DNA of 64,000 nt, taken from assembly GCA_964017065.1 (NCBI GenBank), contig OZ024787.1:5763301-5827300 (forward strand), read 5' to 3'. Positions 45,069 through 60,000 of this stretch are shown piece by piece. How positions within the stretch are numbered: the first letter of the stretch is position 1; every line of letters starts with the position of its first letter. A model generated the notes under the pieces. That model searched no databases. It saw only the letters and a list, made by a program, of their open reading frames with translations, and was not told the origin of the DNA. The position numbers and the translations under genes were made by a program. Source of the DNA: Haliclona indistincta (lineage: Eukaryota; Porifera; Demospongiae; Haplosclerida; Chalinidae).

Positions 45069-48000
45069 CTACTGAGAACTAAGAGACTGCACAAAGTTAG
45101 TAAGATCATATTCTGTATTATACTGGTCTTCACTCCATAGCTCTGGGAGACTTTCTAAAATACTTTTCAGTCCTTCTTGTTTACTTGATCCCGCTTTGGT
45201 GGTTGGGCGACTAGGCTCAGACTCTCCTAACTGAAATAGGTCTAAAACATCAGATGTGTCCATAGACAATAAGCTAGAATTTTCCTTGGTAATGACTGTG
45301 TTGGCTACATTGAGTTTGAAGCGCTGCAGACTGAGAAAGAAGAGTCAGTAAATGCATGTCTTAGTATCGTACATGGAACACATGCAGAAACATAAAACTT
45401 CACTATAATTACATAGCAGTTAGCAGTTTCATCACATACAACGTTGCAGTTTCTATAAATACCATACTGTGCATAATATGCAGCCATGCAAAGTCAAGAA
45501 CAAAGTCGTTAGACATCACTTACCAAATCACAACATATAATACTAAATGTTAGTTGCTTAAGGCTTAAGCCAAGCTAAGAGCGCATGAACAGAAGGAGCA
45601 TGCAACTGTCAACCGCTTGTGAGTGCCAGCAGAGTATAATTAAATTCACAGCAGTGAGCTTTTTTCTTATTAACACAATCCAAGCTAGTAGTTGAAAAGT
45701 TACACCGTACTGATGGTGTCTCAGTTATAGCGAGCAATTGCTTGCTGCTGCTGCTTTGACACAAAACATTTATTCGTAACATTCATTAATTATTATTATC
45801 CTGATGGTGCTAAAGTTGCATGCAAAGCAACAAAGGAATGCAGTGCAGTCACGTAAACAAGATATGCATTGGAAAGTGTTCTACAAAGTAGTGTGTTTGT
45901 CTAACACATAGATGATTGAATTATTCTTTATAGTACAAAATTTACCACAAGAATGTATTATGATGTGTGTACTCAAACCACAAGACATGTTCACAGTTAC
46001 TGAGCACCTCATTATTTTCTCCTCAAGTGTGCCTCTTGTGATTAGTCGATAAACATTGACAACTCTTTTCTGACCAATTCTGTGAGCTCGATCCATGGCC
46101 TGAAGAAAAGAAATAGATATAGAACAATAAAATACCATACCAAGTCCATTCTGACCAATCAGATTGCAGTATTTGAGAGAGTTAACCTGTCATAACTCCC
46201 TTTGCACCACGTTCCTAGGATCAGGATAGCCCTTAGCATGGCGCATGCACATGCAAGCAGGACGTATGACCCACTTTTTCTTGGTAAAGGGCTGGAAGCC
46301 CTTTTCCTTCATGGGACATACACCAAGTTTATCAGGGAATGACCTATACTCATTATCCGCACACATTATCACAGAGTGTCTCACACATGGGCTGATTATA
46401 ACTTTGGAATTCAAGTTTTAGCAGCCTAAGATCAACTTGAAATATTTCACTAATAATTAAATCACAAGCTGAATTAGTGAATGACCTTATTAGGGTATTA
46501 GTGAGTTGTTAGTTCAGCATGGCTAGCAACCAGGAATGAAAATGCTAGTACTAGTAGCATCTGCCCCTTCAGTGACATGATGAATGAGTGATAATGATGT
46601 CAGGTATAAATATTATAGAAGGGACACACTCAAATAAAACGTTTTATGAGTGTTAATTCCTCTTTAACAAACAGTACACTAACTTGTGATACCAACACTA
46701 TGTTTTGATTTATCTGCTATAATCTGATTGGTCAGAATAAGTCATTTTCACCAACTGAAGCTGGGGTGTGTCATTATATTATAAGAAGATGCCTCTCTAA
46801 AGAGATCATTCATTATGGTATGAATAAGTTACACTGGGTGTGTATGAGGTTTTTTATCAACACACCCAACAAAGGACATATTTTTGTAACTAGAGAACGA
46901 GTACATAAAGGAAGATCCTGACAAAAATGTATACACTGTGCACATTTCTTTTGACTAGTAGCCTCAAACCTTTCTTTTGACTAGTAGCTCAAACCTTTCT
47001 TTTGACAAACCTTTCTTTTGACTAGTAGCCTCAAAGTCAAAAGAAAGGTTACGTTATGAAGAAAGAAAGCTTATGCACTAAGTTTGATAGACAAGGCTAT
47101 ACTGAGAGCAAAGATGAAAACTCACTTGGAGGTCTTTCATTGGATTCCAGTCATGTTCATAAAATATGACAGTGTCAGCTCCAGTGAGATTTAGTCCAAG
47201 TCCTCCCACATGTGTTGTGAGCAACAAAATGTCAATGGAAGGATCGCTATTAAACCTATAAAATTAATGTAACACAATAATATTATGCTATAACCTTTAA
47301 ACCCAAGCATACATAGACCTTACTTACAATGGGAACATTACTTTAACAGTAGTACGTGATCAGGCTCGGTGGGCTTACAAATCTAGATGAACTTTTAACA
47401 GGGATTATGTCAAGAAAGGGCATCCAGGTAGGGCTGTGCGATATTTCGATATTTTAGTAATACCGCGATATTAATAAATATATCGCGATACTATATTGAA
47501 GAAAATTATCGCAGTACTACTATATTATCGCGTATACCGATATATAGTAATGAAATCGCAGTTATAATCGCGTCCAGCCATGCTGTTTGCTGCCTTCTTG
47601 ACGCTGAAAGTGCTTACCTGCAGCTTGTAAGTACGATCTGTACTACAGCGTTGTGTATCAGGCTCGAAGAAATTGCTAGCAGCGTTCGCTACAGCGCAGG
47701 TGCCTAGTGCAGTCACGCCCAGCTGATTATTTCACCTTGTGGTAGCACATGGTTGGTTTCTGTTTACATAATGATGCTCTGTCTTAACTCTCCAATGTAC
47801 TTTGCTATTTTATGCATAGACTGAAAATGCACACTATATTTAGTCGTTATCGCGATATTTTTTAGCAATATAGTATCGTGACACATTTTTCCAATATCGC
47901 ACAGCCCTACATCCAGGTGTGGTTTGCTTGGATGATAAAGAACGAAAATTTAACATATGAAATTCCGCGTCACGTGTAAAATTAACCTTACAAAATAAAC

Positions 48001-51000
48001 CATAGTACATTAACTTTGGTAAAGCAGGAATGCATTGTGTGGCGTCAATGGTATGTGAGGATATTCTTGTGTCACTGTACTGATGTGCCAGCCAATTCAA
48101 GGCCCAAAGAAACTCAAGTGACCACTAAATATTTATCATTTAGCAACTCTTGCTGTTAAATTATAAAACGACAAGTCAACAATGCTTTGTGGCTTCATTT
48201 CCAAAAGGCGTGTTCACACTGTCGGGTTAGTGCGCGTCCGCACTGGACCTGGATTAATGCGAGTCAGGACCATGCATCAATCCAAGGTAGTGTTTATAGC
48301 ACTAGCACGAGAGCTTCTTGACAATGTACGTCTTTCTCGAGCACTCAGGGAACGTCTCTAGTGCGTGTACATGTGGGCTGGCTCAAACCGGGTTCAACCC
48401 GAGTTCAACCTGGGTTGAACCAGAGTTCGTGCACCAGTGTGGACAGGCCTAAATTGCGATCATACTTAAAGTGGCGGTGGGCTACCATTAATTTTGTTTA
48501 TGAATATGAATGAGCAAAATTCTTTTTGTGCTCACGTCCCAAAAAATGTTACAAAACTCGCTGTGAAGCATCATAACGTGCGTCATTGCATTGTCAACGA
48601 CTCTCGTCGAAATCTACAAAGCGCTAAGTGCACTCACCGCCACGAACGCTGTACACATTTTCTTGCAAGATAACGTGGTGTGTAGCACTAGCTAGTTAAT
48701 GAAAAGCACCTGATTTTAAGCTCGAGGGATTGACACAGCCTTTTCAAGCTACCTGTTTTGAATCGTGAGTTATCGTCGATAAACAGAGAGAGTGTGTTAG
48801 TGACCCACATATAATGCATCATAAAAGCCTCCTGTCAGTGAATTTTTCAAAAACGAAATCCCTCCGCAAGTTATTTATCTACAAGTTAGTACTAGTCAGT
48901 AAACACAGTTCTCTAAACAGAATCAAAAATCTTGCGAGAAAACTCTGAACTTGATCTAGTGTGTTCTTGTTTTGTCAAGTGTATACAAAATAATACAATA
49001 CTGCTTCCTGCAATCAATTTTAACGCTCTTATGATTATACATGTAGTAATAAAAATCAGTACCTGTGCACAATAGGTTGCCGCTGGGATGGAGCAACTGA
49101 TCCATCTAGACGAAGATAGGTCACTGACGGCATGTGTGCTCTGTAGAACACGAGAAGAACACATCCTCAACTATGAAGCACATAGTACAATTCGAGGGTG
49201 CTGATGAACATAAACATTGTGCATGTAATGACACTAAAAGCTTGTCTGCACTACAGTGTTGGTTCAATGCACATTGGGTGAAGAGTGAAAATTCAAATCA
49301 GATCAGCTTACTGCAGAACAAGAAAATTGGTCTTATCTTGTTACTTATCTACAAACTTTAAGATTAGGGCTATCTTCTATAGCACTACTGCTAGTCACAT
49401 ATCATGTGTTTGAGAACACACATCTGTATCTGCATTGGGTGAATGAGCATCAAATTTATTTGCAATTTGAACGTGCCTTGAATTGCACTAGAGCCCTAGT
49501 TCAATCATGGATTACTTTTGTTCTAAGACTAGCATTTGCACGCTCAGCTTTTAGCTAAAAAATACTACTGCAGTTGCTTAATGTTTGCTTGATTGAGTTA
49601 TTTTGGCAGTGAAAAGTTACTATAGCACATAGTAGAAATTGTCACAAAAATATATATGCACAGTGTTGTATAATACGGTACATAATCACAGCTTACTTGA
49701 ACAGATCATTTTCTATGATGTCCAGCATACTTTTATATTGACAGAAAAGAAGTACTCGATGCTGACTGACAACAACTGAATCCTGGCCCTCACTATCATC
49801 TCCAATGCCACACTCATGAAGAAGATGCCTAACAATAATTATTAAAAGTTAAAGTATAATTATTTATTCTCAATTCTTGGCTTACTTTAGGGCTACTAAT
49901 TTAGCAGAATGGTGAATGTCACACAGTGAACTCTTGTCAGCCTTCAGCCGCTCCATTATAGAATGGTATAAAGGATGGTGTTTAGCCATTACTAAAGCTG
50001 GATGATTACAAACTTTACGAAGATACTGCAATGCCTGAGATAAAGCAAAATCATAACAAATAATATCTTACACTCAATACAAATAGTGAGTGATGAGCTA
50101 AGAGATAATAAAAAATCTTTTTTGAAATTTTGACTGGCTTTATACTGAAGCTACGTATGAGCAAACACTAAACATTAGTGTATTGTGTTGGCAACATAAC
50201 ACACTTTGCCTCTAGCACATAGTTTAAAACTATTTCTCAAGTGAGCAGAGGAACTTAAAATTAGCGCAACAGTACAATAAACGAAGCTTTGTCTGTTACC
50301 AAATGTGTAGCAGTAGCTACACATCCACACACCATGAGTAAGTATGCAAATATGAGCACCCCGTTACACATCAAAGAATTATTCATGTCATAGAAATAAC
50401 TATACTAGAGAGGAATTTGTGCTAAGTACGCATTCATACACAAAATTAAATACCTGAAAAATATGTGTGTCCTTTTTCGGTTTCTCATCTTGTTTGGTCG
50501 TATCTTGAGGGTCATCGTCCTCTCCTCTTTTGCTGGTTTGTGATTTAGCAAAGTCTTCATAAAGCTTTACCTAATCACCATAAAATATCGTATTAACCAA
50601 TTTTCATCGCTAGTTGCACATATTAATGTGCTTTTATGTCACGTCTAATTTTATCACAAGGATGAATGACGAAATTATTTAAAGCTCCGCTAACACCTGT
50701 CTACGGTCAGGAGCTTATCATTCCAAGGAGTGTACAACTAACAACTTTGAATAGCGTAGTGGTAAAAATTATTTCCGCTACTCGATGTGTTGAAAAACCT
50801 TCCTTATAATGCAGTTTGTGTATGAGCCGTACGGCCACGCGTGAACATACGCTGTACTAGGGCTGTATACTTCTCGTGTGCAATAGCGGCCCCGTTGTTC
50901 CACGGTTGTACGCTCCTGGAATGACAATTCTTGAGTGAATGACACAGTCAGTACACTTTGGGTTCTTGTTGATAAACCAGCTATGTTGGTGAACTGCATT

Positions 51001-54000
51001 TAAAGCTTCATAAAATTCTATTGAGAAAAGGTTGTGTCTGCAGTCATTCACCGGTGTCATCTACTGTGTAAGTTGTTTGTCTACAGAGTTCTTGCCACTA
51101 GTTGCTAGGTTTTGAGAGGGTGGTAATGAAATTATGAAAGCCTAAGAGACAAGTGCAAGCGCTCATCTTGCTTGATAATGCAGTGTTAGGAAATCTAAAA
51201 GCACATGGAAGGTTTCACAGAAAGGCATGGTTTTTGTAAGAGGGTACAAAGTCAGAAGATAAGTACGAAGACTAAAGTAATACTTACCTGAAGAGGACTA
51301 AGATCACAGTGATAATCTTGAATTATTTTTGGAGGAAGATCATCAAGTACATCCTCCTTCATCCTCCGGAGTAAAAATGGCAGAACTTGTCTATGGAGAG
51401 CTTCCATAGCTAGGGCACCTAACAATTTATAACAGTGGTACCAATTATAACGATTATAATTCGTTCTGAATACCAATTATAACGGACAATTAATTTTGCT
51501 GATGTACATTACAATACAGTTTGAACCTCCATTTAACCCTTTAGTTACTGAATTAGTTTGTCAAAAATTTGACTTGGTCTAAACTGGCAGCTTGTGTCGC
51601 AAGTTTCTTCAACATGCAGCACGCTAGCAGTCCAAAATAGCACTGTTTTTTCCTGACATGTCAAAGTTTACAACCATGTACTAAACTCTGAGTTGGCCGC
51701 TCCCACTTCGGAACTGAAGCCACTTAAGTGCTGCGACCTCATCATTTTCCAGCTAATTTTGGTCTTCAATTAGCTATGATAACTGATGGTGGACACGACA
51801 CCTGGTGGTGTCCAGGTGAGCAAACAGCACAGTTTAGACCATAAGTATGCATTTATGGATCAGTATGCATCAGTGAAGCCCTAAAAATGCCAAAAGCGGC
51901 AAGAGGCTCCACCCCAGGTTAACGAGGACGCCCCCATCTCCCTGTGCTATACGTTTTAGTGGGAAAGGCACGTCGAAAACAGTGGGTTTATCAGGTAAAG
52001 TCATCTTTTGCGAATAGACTCAGTTTGACCTCCCTAGAGCACTTTTCACACTATTTATGATGCCTAATGTAGGTGGAGCCAATTATGACGCCAAAAGGCG
52101 TTAACAGGGGTTAAGGGACTGACAGCCCTGCATTGTGACTCAATGTCTTGTCGTAAGTATTGTTTGGTACTTGGTAGCATGACTTTGGCATATTTCAAAT
52201 GAGTCGAAACTACTGGAGGCATAGCATGTACAGTTATTACCTGCTTCTTGTTCTTTTGAAGAAGACTTTGCATCTTTGCTGAGTAGAATAGGCTTTCCAT
52301 ATCGAGAGTTAAATTGTCTCTCAGTACCAAGGAAGCCAGGCATGAGGAAGTCAAACAGAGACCATAAATCCAGGACATTATTCTAAAAAGTATGAGGAGT
52401 AGCTTGAGGTTGCAAGTGCTTGCTATCGCAATGCTGATATCTAACAAGCACAATACCTGAATTGGTGTTCCTGTTAGTATTAACCGATGGTTACAGCGCA
52501 ATTGTTTAATAGACTTGGTTATCTGTAGTTGATAGAAATGTGATACATTGACTTGGGGACTAATTGTGACAGTGCTTTCAAGGCTTGGACTTACTTTTGT
52601 TTTTGCATTTTTGATTATGTGACCTTCATCCAATACACAATAATTCCAGTCAACGGTTCTACAACAAATACACTGACAATCATTAGCATGAGCTTTATAA
52701 GTAGCATAGTACAATTGTTATTGTAGATCAACAAAATTAGCAATGATAAATACTTGCCAGGCATTCTTATTATCACAAACTAAGATATCTGTAAAAATAA
52801 GCATTCAAATTCCAGTCCATTTTTAATTTTAGAATTGATCTAGTTCTAGAACAAGTACTAAAATGAATTTTAGTTCTAGTACCTCAAAACTGGGACAACA
52901 CTAGACCACTCATTATGTTTGGCAATTATCATTAACTTTGATCAACAAAGAACAGCTTACTAACAGTGATTGGTTGGATTACGTTTACATGTGTTTGAGA
53001 ATGCTTTGGGCAACATGCCATTCTAATGTTAAATTGTTAATAATAAAAACATTTACCGGAAAAAGTCAATGTCATTTCTAATGATGTCATATGAAGCAAT
53101 GATAAGATTGTATTTTGAAATATTTGCTTGCAATCTGCAAGGACAAAAGAGTAATGATAGAGTAAAGAAATTGGTCACCTACTTGGATCTCAGTGAAGGA
53201 GCACCAGAGTATTGAAGTGCTTTGATGTGTTCTGTGCTACAAAATTTTTCTATTTCATATAGCCAGTGTCCAGTAAGAGTAGGAGGACACACCACAAGAG
53301 ATGGTATTGGTGAGCAGTCCGGTCCTCTAGTCACCTGAGTACATTAATTGTATCACAACAAAGCAGTTTAAATGTTTAAGCAATTTTAATGAAGATTGAA
53401 GACAAGCAACTTCTCAACAAGAACAACTTTGCTATTCTACATAATCTAAAACTATTTATACCCTTCTGATTAGAGTGATAAGCACCTATTATACAGTACG
53501 TCATCTCTGACCAATTAGATTAGTCTATTTGAGGGCATTAATGTAGGTTATTGACCGCTCTTATGGCAAAAATAACGATGCACCGTCGTTTCCAGTGCAG
53601 ACTGCATGGGATATTCGAGTCTTCACCAGGCGGCGGCTGTTCAACGAACGCCAGTAGTGCGGCGACATCGATGTAGTACATGCCTAGAAGCGCCCTAGTT
53701 CGTCCCATGACCAGCAGTGGGTGTTTTAGACACGTTGCAGCTACCTTTGGGCCGATGCTGTGCGTCGTGGACCTTGGGAAAGTCGAGTTGCCCTCGACCG
53801 TTACTTGGGCAACTCGACACAATTACCAACACAATAGTGTCCAAGTCAATAAGTGTAGGTTATATCCCGTGTTAGCGGGATATATTGTTGGTTATTGCCC
53901 ACGTGAGAGTGCAACATAATGTATGATGACAATACCTTGTACTGCTCATTCCTATAGTGATGGTCTCCAGCAATAATACAGATGCTCTGCAATGTTTTAC

Positions 54001-57000
54001 CCAATCCCATATCTAAAACATTCACAGTCAAGGCAAAATTTCAATAGTACATGTACGACAGTCTACAGAATACAGGTCTCGACAAAAGTAAGTTTGGCAT
54101 GTTTCAACCACACAAATTATGGTAAACATCGATATAGCATGAAATAAGTACAATGAGCATGCCTGGGACACAATTTTGATGAAAGGTTAAAACCTTCATT
54201 GTCACAAATTTGCAGTATTTCAAACAGCATTTGTACTTGTAAGTAGTTTAATTCCTATAGTTATACCAGTCAGTACAAAGGATACCATCACATAGTATTC
54301 CATGAAGTTTATACTTGTTGAGAAATCCCAGCCAATTAATTCCATCCTGTATGTGTCATAAGTCAAAGAGTTTTATACACAACAAACACTACTGTACCTG
54401 CTGATATTTTCTGAGGGTTGCATTGATGGGAATAGGAACATGATAGCTTTCTACTTTACTAGTATCAAGCAACTGTTCTAAAAATTTTCTTTCTTGAATG
54501 CGACGATCTGCTAGTGCTTGAGGCATTTCTGGAGGACTTTTAGCACTTGACTTATAATAGGAAAAGAGAACAATAAACTTCACTAGTGAAACAATATAAA
54601 ATAATACCTCCAAAGGCATAAGCACCACAAGACTGGCGAAGCACCGTGAAGCCATGTGTCTCACATGACGATCTTGGTCACTCATTCTACCCAATATTGG
54701 CATTAATAGTAGAACAACATAGCAAAGAATGTTTAATTCCACACTATCTAGCAAACCTGGACACAATCAAGTGAAGGGAATCACAATAGAAATATGATAA
54801 TTGTTTTCCACACATGTTTCACTTCATAAATTTACTTTTTGCATTGCGCTGATTAAAAATATAACTTCTTGCTTAAAAACAGTCCTATAATGGTACCATT
54901 ATAGGGCAAGCAGCTGGAGCCAAACAGTACTTATTGAAATGAATTCTTTTCCCAAAGTAACAAGGAATAAATAAATAAAACAAACAAGTTAAATGATGCC
55001 ATGCACCCTGGGAGAGACGGTGGAGATTCTGTTCAGCCATCAGAGCTGCGTTTCCCCTCAACAAATCAATAGAACATTTCTGAAATAGATGTCTTTTGGT
55101 GTTGGCTGGTGGGGAACCAATGCGTTGGCCGAGGTGGCGACTGGTGATGACTACACAGTTTGTTTAAATGCAAATCACACATAATACCAAAATAAGCATA
55201 ATTTGTAGATACAAGCGAGTGCTTCAATTGCCCCTTGTCTATAAGGTATAGATCCAGTGTCATCTAGACATGGTAGTACTCGGTCAATGATGAACTGCAT
55301 GAAGGAAATTAAAAATTAAAATCTTGTTGTATGACTTGTTCTATGACACTAAAAATATTGAAGAATTAATTAAAAAAAGAATTGTACCTTCATACAATAA
55401 TGGAGATCCAGATGAGCAAAACTTGCAATGATGCGTGCTGTCATGTGTCGAAGAGATGTGAATGAACTACCAAGGGTCTTTAGCAGATCAGGCATGAGTG
55501 ATAATACCTAATGTAGGTATGCACTGTTATATCCCTCCAGTATAAAACAAAGAACTTATCAATCATACCTTAGGGACAAGGCTAACATGAAGAGAAGAAG
55601 CGAGAACTTCCAACACTTGAAGGTTGTTCACTATACATTGAACTGATACTTTAGTTGCTTCTGGAACACCTATAATTGATAAATGAAGTGAAAAATTGAG
55701 TATCATAGAGGCAGTATCTTTTGTGGACGAATTGTCCATGCTATGGCTCACTGACTCCATTTCTTTAAGAAAAGGTTTTATCTGTGCAACCAGCAACATA
55801 ATAATTTTTTATTGCGGGTTGCAAACAAGTTGAGAATAGTCCTAACAGATGCCACTAAACTGCATAATTATTCGAGTGACATGTTGCACCAATATATGAT
55901 TTCGTGCTCATAGCGATTAGCTATGTACTCGTTTCGGATCTCTCTGGCTTGCTGTTTACAGTTGCACTTATTACTTTAGGCTGAGTTGAATGAGCAGCAG
56001 CACCACAGTCACCCCAGGTCAGTATTATAATATTCTGGGCCATGACGAATATACATTTCAAGCCAGCTGATATTTGTAGCAACAATGATACAGGAATAAG
56101 CTCCATGCTATTGGCCTCATAATGTCAACTATGTACATGCAGGTCACCTTGCACAGGTTGACAATTCTCTGTCAATTTTGTGGGCATTAGTTGACTTTCT
56201 GTTGTCATTTATAATTATTTCAAACTACATGCATGAATGCTAAATGTGAATCCTGATATCCCGATTGCTTCTGTTTTGGTGCTCGAGCACTCGATACAGT
56301 ATTAAGTGCTATTGGGTAAAGGAGAACATATTACCTTGAGATGAGGTGAAAAATGGCAGCTCTTGTTCTATAGGATTAGTAATAACATTCCAAAGATATG
56401 GTAGTGCAGAAGGAAGTTCATTATCAAAATGATTCGAAAGTGCTTTCAAGGTAGTTTCTCCGCCACGACGCTGCACAGGTATTGCCTACAAAGACATTGA
56501 TGATATTGAAATTATTAGCAAAAGAAGCACACCTGATCTTGGATACGAGCGAAACCTTGTGCATCACTGATGGCTTCTCTGAGCGCTGCAGGAGGTCGAC
56601 CAGGCCTTTTTCTTCTACTTGCAGTTCTAGACTAAAACAACAACAAAAATCGTACTAATGTATAATTGATACAAATACTGCTGACATTGTCTTTAGTGTG
56701 CTTTGCTAAAGTGATAATTCCATCAAGAATATTCCATCCTTCACAATTCTTTTCTCGTTCGACAGGTGAGCTACAAGTGCTTGATGCATCATCCTCTATA
56801 GAAATCTGTATCATTACAATGACGTATGATGATGCAGTAGGAGAACTATCACAAAATTGGTATTGGATTTTGACATGAAAAAAATCAACAATAGGCAGTT
56901 TACGGTATCTTAGACAAGGAACCACATAAATAACAAAGCCATGTCAATAAGCAATACATGTTTACTACAAGCAAAGACAACAATTATACGGTAGGTGGTT

Positions 57001-60000
57001 GTGATATTATGGTAGTAGAATCATACCTCAGTTTGTAGTGGCATGGTGGGAGGAGACAAAGGTGGTGTATGGTTGGAATCGCAACAAACAAATCCACACA
57101 AATTCTTTATAATTTTGGAATTTGGACATGGAACTCGGTGACGACACAGCTCCAATAACTTACTCAACCATTTGGCAGCAAGAGACTAATAGAGATACAA
57201 AAATTTAAAGTTAATAATCTAATCTCTGTAGATGATTTTGACAAAATAATCACAAATCACACTGTGGAAGTACATGTAGAAGCAACCTTTTGACATCCAC
57301 CACAACTAAGAATTTAATTCACCTGAAGTAAGCTATCTTCTTCTGTTCTTATACAATCCATCAGTGGTCTAATGAGTGGGTTTAGTTTTTGAGGAAGTGA
57401 ACATTGCGTAACAATTGCTCCAACGACACAGCAAAGGACTTGACTATGCAAAGACTGCTGATGTTCCTGTAGCTGCCCTAACGAGGTTAGCAAGTTGTGA
57501 TGGAGACTTTCTAATTCCTACATGACCATGAAAGTAATACAGAACAAAGTACAACATATGATAAACCTGTTTTTCATTGTGAGATAAATCAGCAGACTTC
57601 AAGCAATTGGTGTAAGTTGTGGTAGCCAGCTTTACAGCATCTTCAGCTGTAAACCCACTGAAGGAAAATGAAAATGGAAATTACTATTAAAATTGGCAGA
57701 GACTAACATAGTACCATTCTACTGCACAAAACATAGTCAAATTAAAAACAGAACTAGTTTTATAACATAGATCCTTTGCACCTATAGAATCTTACTAACC
57801 TTGGATTAATAACAGCATCACTAGTGTTCACATCTTTTTTCTCAAGAGCATTGATAAGAATCTGTCAAAAAAAATTATAACAAAAAAATAATTCTTCAAT
57901 TCAGAGCCTGTGTACAGTATGGATGGTATGCTATGGTCAGCTACACTATAATTACAGTATTAGTTAGAAGTTTAAACACGAACAAGGCAGTCCTTTTGTA
58001 GTGACATCAGAAATGGAGCTGTTTCTTCATAGACTGGCTGATCCGTCAAAAGATTACCCATTTTAGTAATGATATCAGTAGATACACTGCTCCATACACT
58101 AGCCAAGAGTGCAGCCACAGACCGATAAACAGCACTTGGATGAGAGACTAATAGAGACATCCACTCCACTAGTAGGGAAAATGACCTTCCTGAAGTCATG
58201 ATTCGTTGAATCAATGTTCCCAGCGCCCTGCAAGTACACATAGTGTTCAGTAAGATGAATGTTTTGTCATCAATAAAATGGCGCATTTTAAGTAGACTAG
58301 CCAAGGCATAAGAGACATATCCTTACCTTGTTCCAGCGACTCTAGCAGCAAATGTAGCTGTTCGTTTATTGACAGGAGATTCAATACCCAGGCAACCTCC
58401 TAGATAAACTTCAATAGTATTTTCCCCCTTCTGTCAATAACTAACATGGAAGCATGTACAACAAATAATGTATTGTAAAACTAACTGAGAGATTGCCAAC
58501 CAACAATGATGCATCAATAGGAACAGAAACTGGAGTCACCAATAGACTAAGCCATGGACTAATCACTTCAGTTGTGATCTCAGTTAATGCTTCTGGTGAA
58601 GAGTGATTTATCAATAACTGCCAGATCTATAAATATTAAGGGCACTCATTAAATTTTGTATTCCTGTTAAAACAGTTTATGGTATTATCAGGAGCTTATT
58701 CTAAGGAGAGTACAACTTTGAATAGCGTAATGATAAAGAACAAAATAACATTTCTGCCGCTCCGCATGTTGAAAAATTTCTTATTGGGTAGTTTTTGTAT
58801 GAGCCATACGGCCACATGTCAATATACGCCGTACTATGGCTGTACATAATTCACACGCAATAGCTGCCCATATGTTTTCTTTGTTCCACGGTTGTAGCTC
58901 CTTGGAATAATAAGCTCCTGGTATTATAGACTAATGGTTAAATTTTGGTATTGCTGGCTATAATCTCACTATGCAATGTATGAAGTTTTAAGAGAGAATT
59001 GTGTGATCACAGCATGACATGAACCATCATTATGTAAAACGTTCAAAATGTAACAAGGAATGACCGACCTGTTGGGCTGTTTCCACAATGTTTTCAAGTC
59101 CTTCTAAAACAATTCTTTGAAATAATTGAGAAAGAAGGTTCTGTAACAAAGGCTGTAACCATCCATGCATAGCAACTTCATTGTCATGTTCATAGCCTAG
59201 CTCTACTAGTTTTGTGAGAGTAAACAAGCAAGATGCTCTGACAGAGGCAATATTATGAGAAAGGAATGGATAGAGACGAGGAATAAGTTCAATATATTCT
59301 TTGTCGGACAATTGGCTCTCTCCAGCTTTTCCACAAGACATAAGTGCATACAATAATTCCATGATGCTACTGGTTGAGGCAGAGAGATCATCAAGATTCA
59401 ATAGTGAATTCCATAAAATTCTTTGAAGCAAATGTACCTGAGATGTACAATCAAGAATAACAAGATGCACAGCAAATTAATCTCTTTTTCATATTCTCTT
59501 TTGATAATTATTATCAAAAGAGATAATTTTAACTGAAAACTATTATTATACATAACAGGACAACAGTTATCGTAGATTGGGAAATTCAGCATTAGTTAAA
59601 CATGCGAATATTAGCACACAATGTGAATTTATACGTACATCTAGAAATGAAACTTAGTAGTCCCAATCTAGTATTCACTGTTGTAGCCAATAATGTAGCC
59701 TCGTACCCAGGCCTTCTTAAATAACAGTGTGTATACAGTAACTAGACTCCAAATGGATCCAGTAATAAAATCAATACAGACACCCACATCGGTGAGTGTT
59801 TCATCCTGTACTAGTACAACATTATCAAGCAGCACACCAATGCTTTGATCACTGAATTCTGATTACCTGTCCTGGCATGCAAGAAGTAAGTGTATCAGCA
59901 ACAGGAAGAAGTGCTCCAGCTGCTATTGATCTGACATCATCATCCACATCCTGAAGGCCACTCATAATAGAGTCATTGACTAATGGGAGAACAGTTGTGC

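Noticed and set aside
53538..53822. 94-codon minus-strand open frame in a BTAF1 intron
   Set aside because: It lies in a GC-rich insert, has no family resemblance and no intact context. Treated as part of a probable mobile element.
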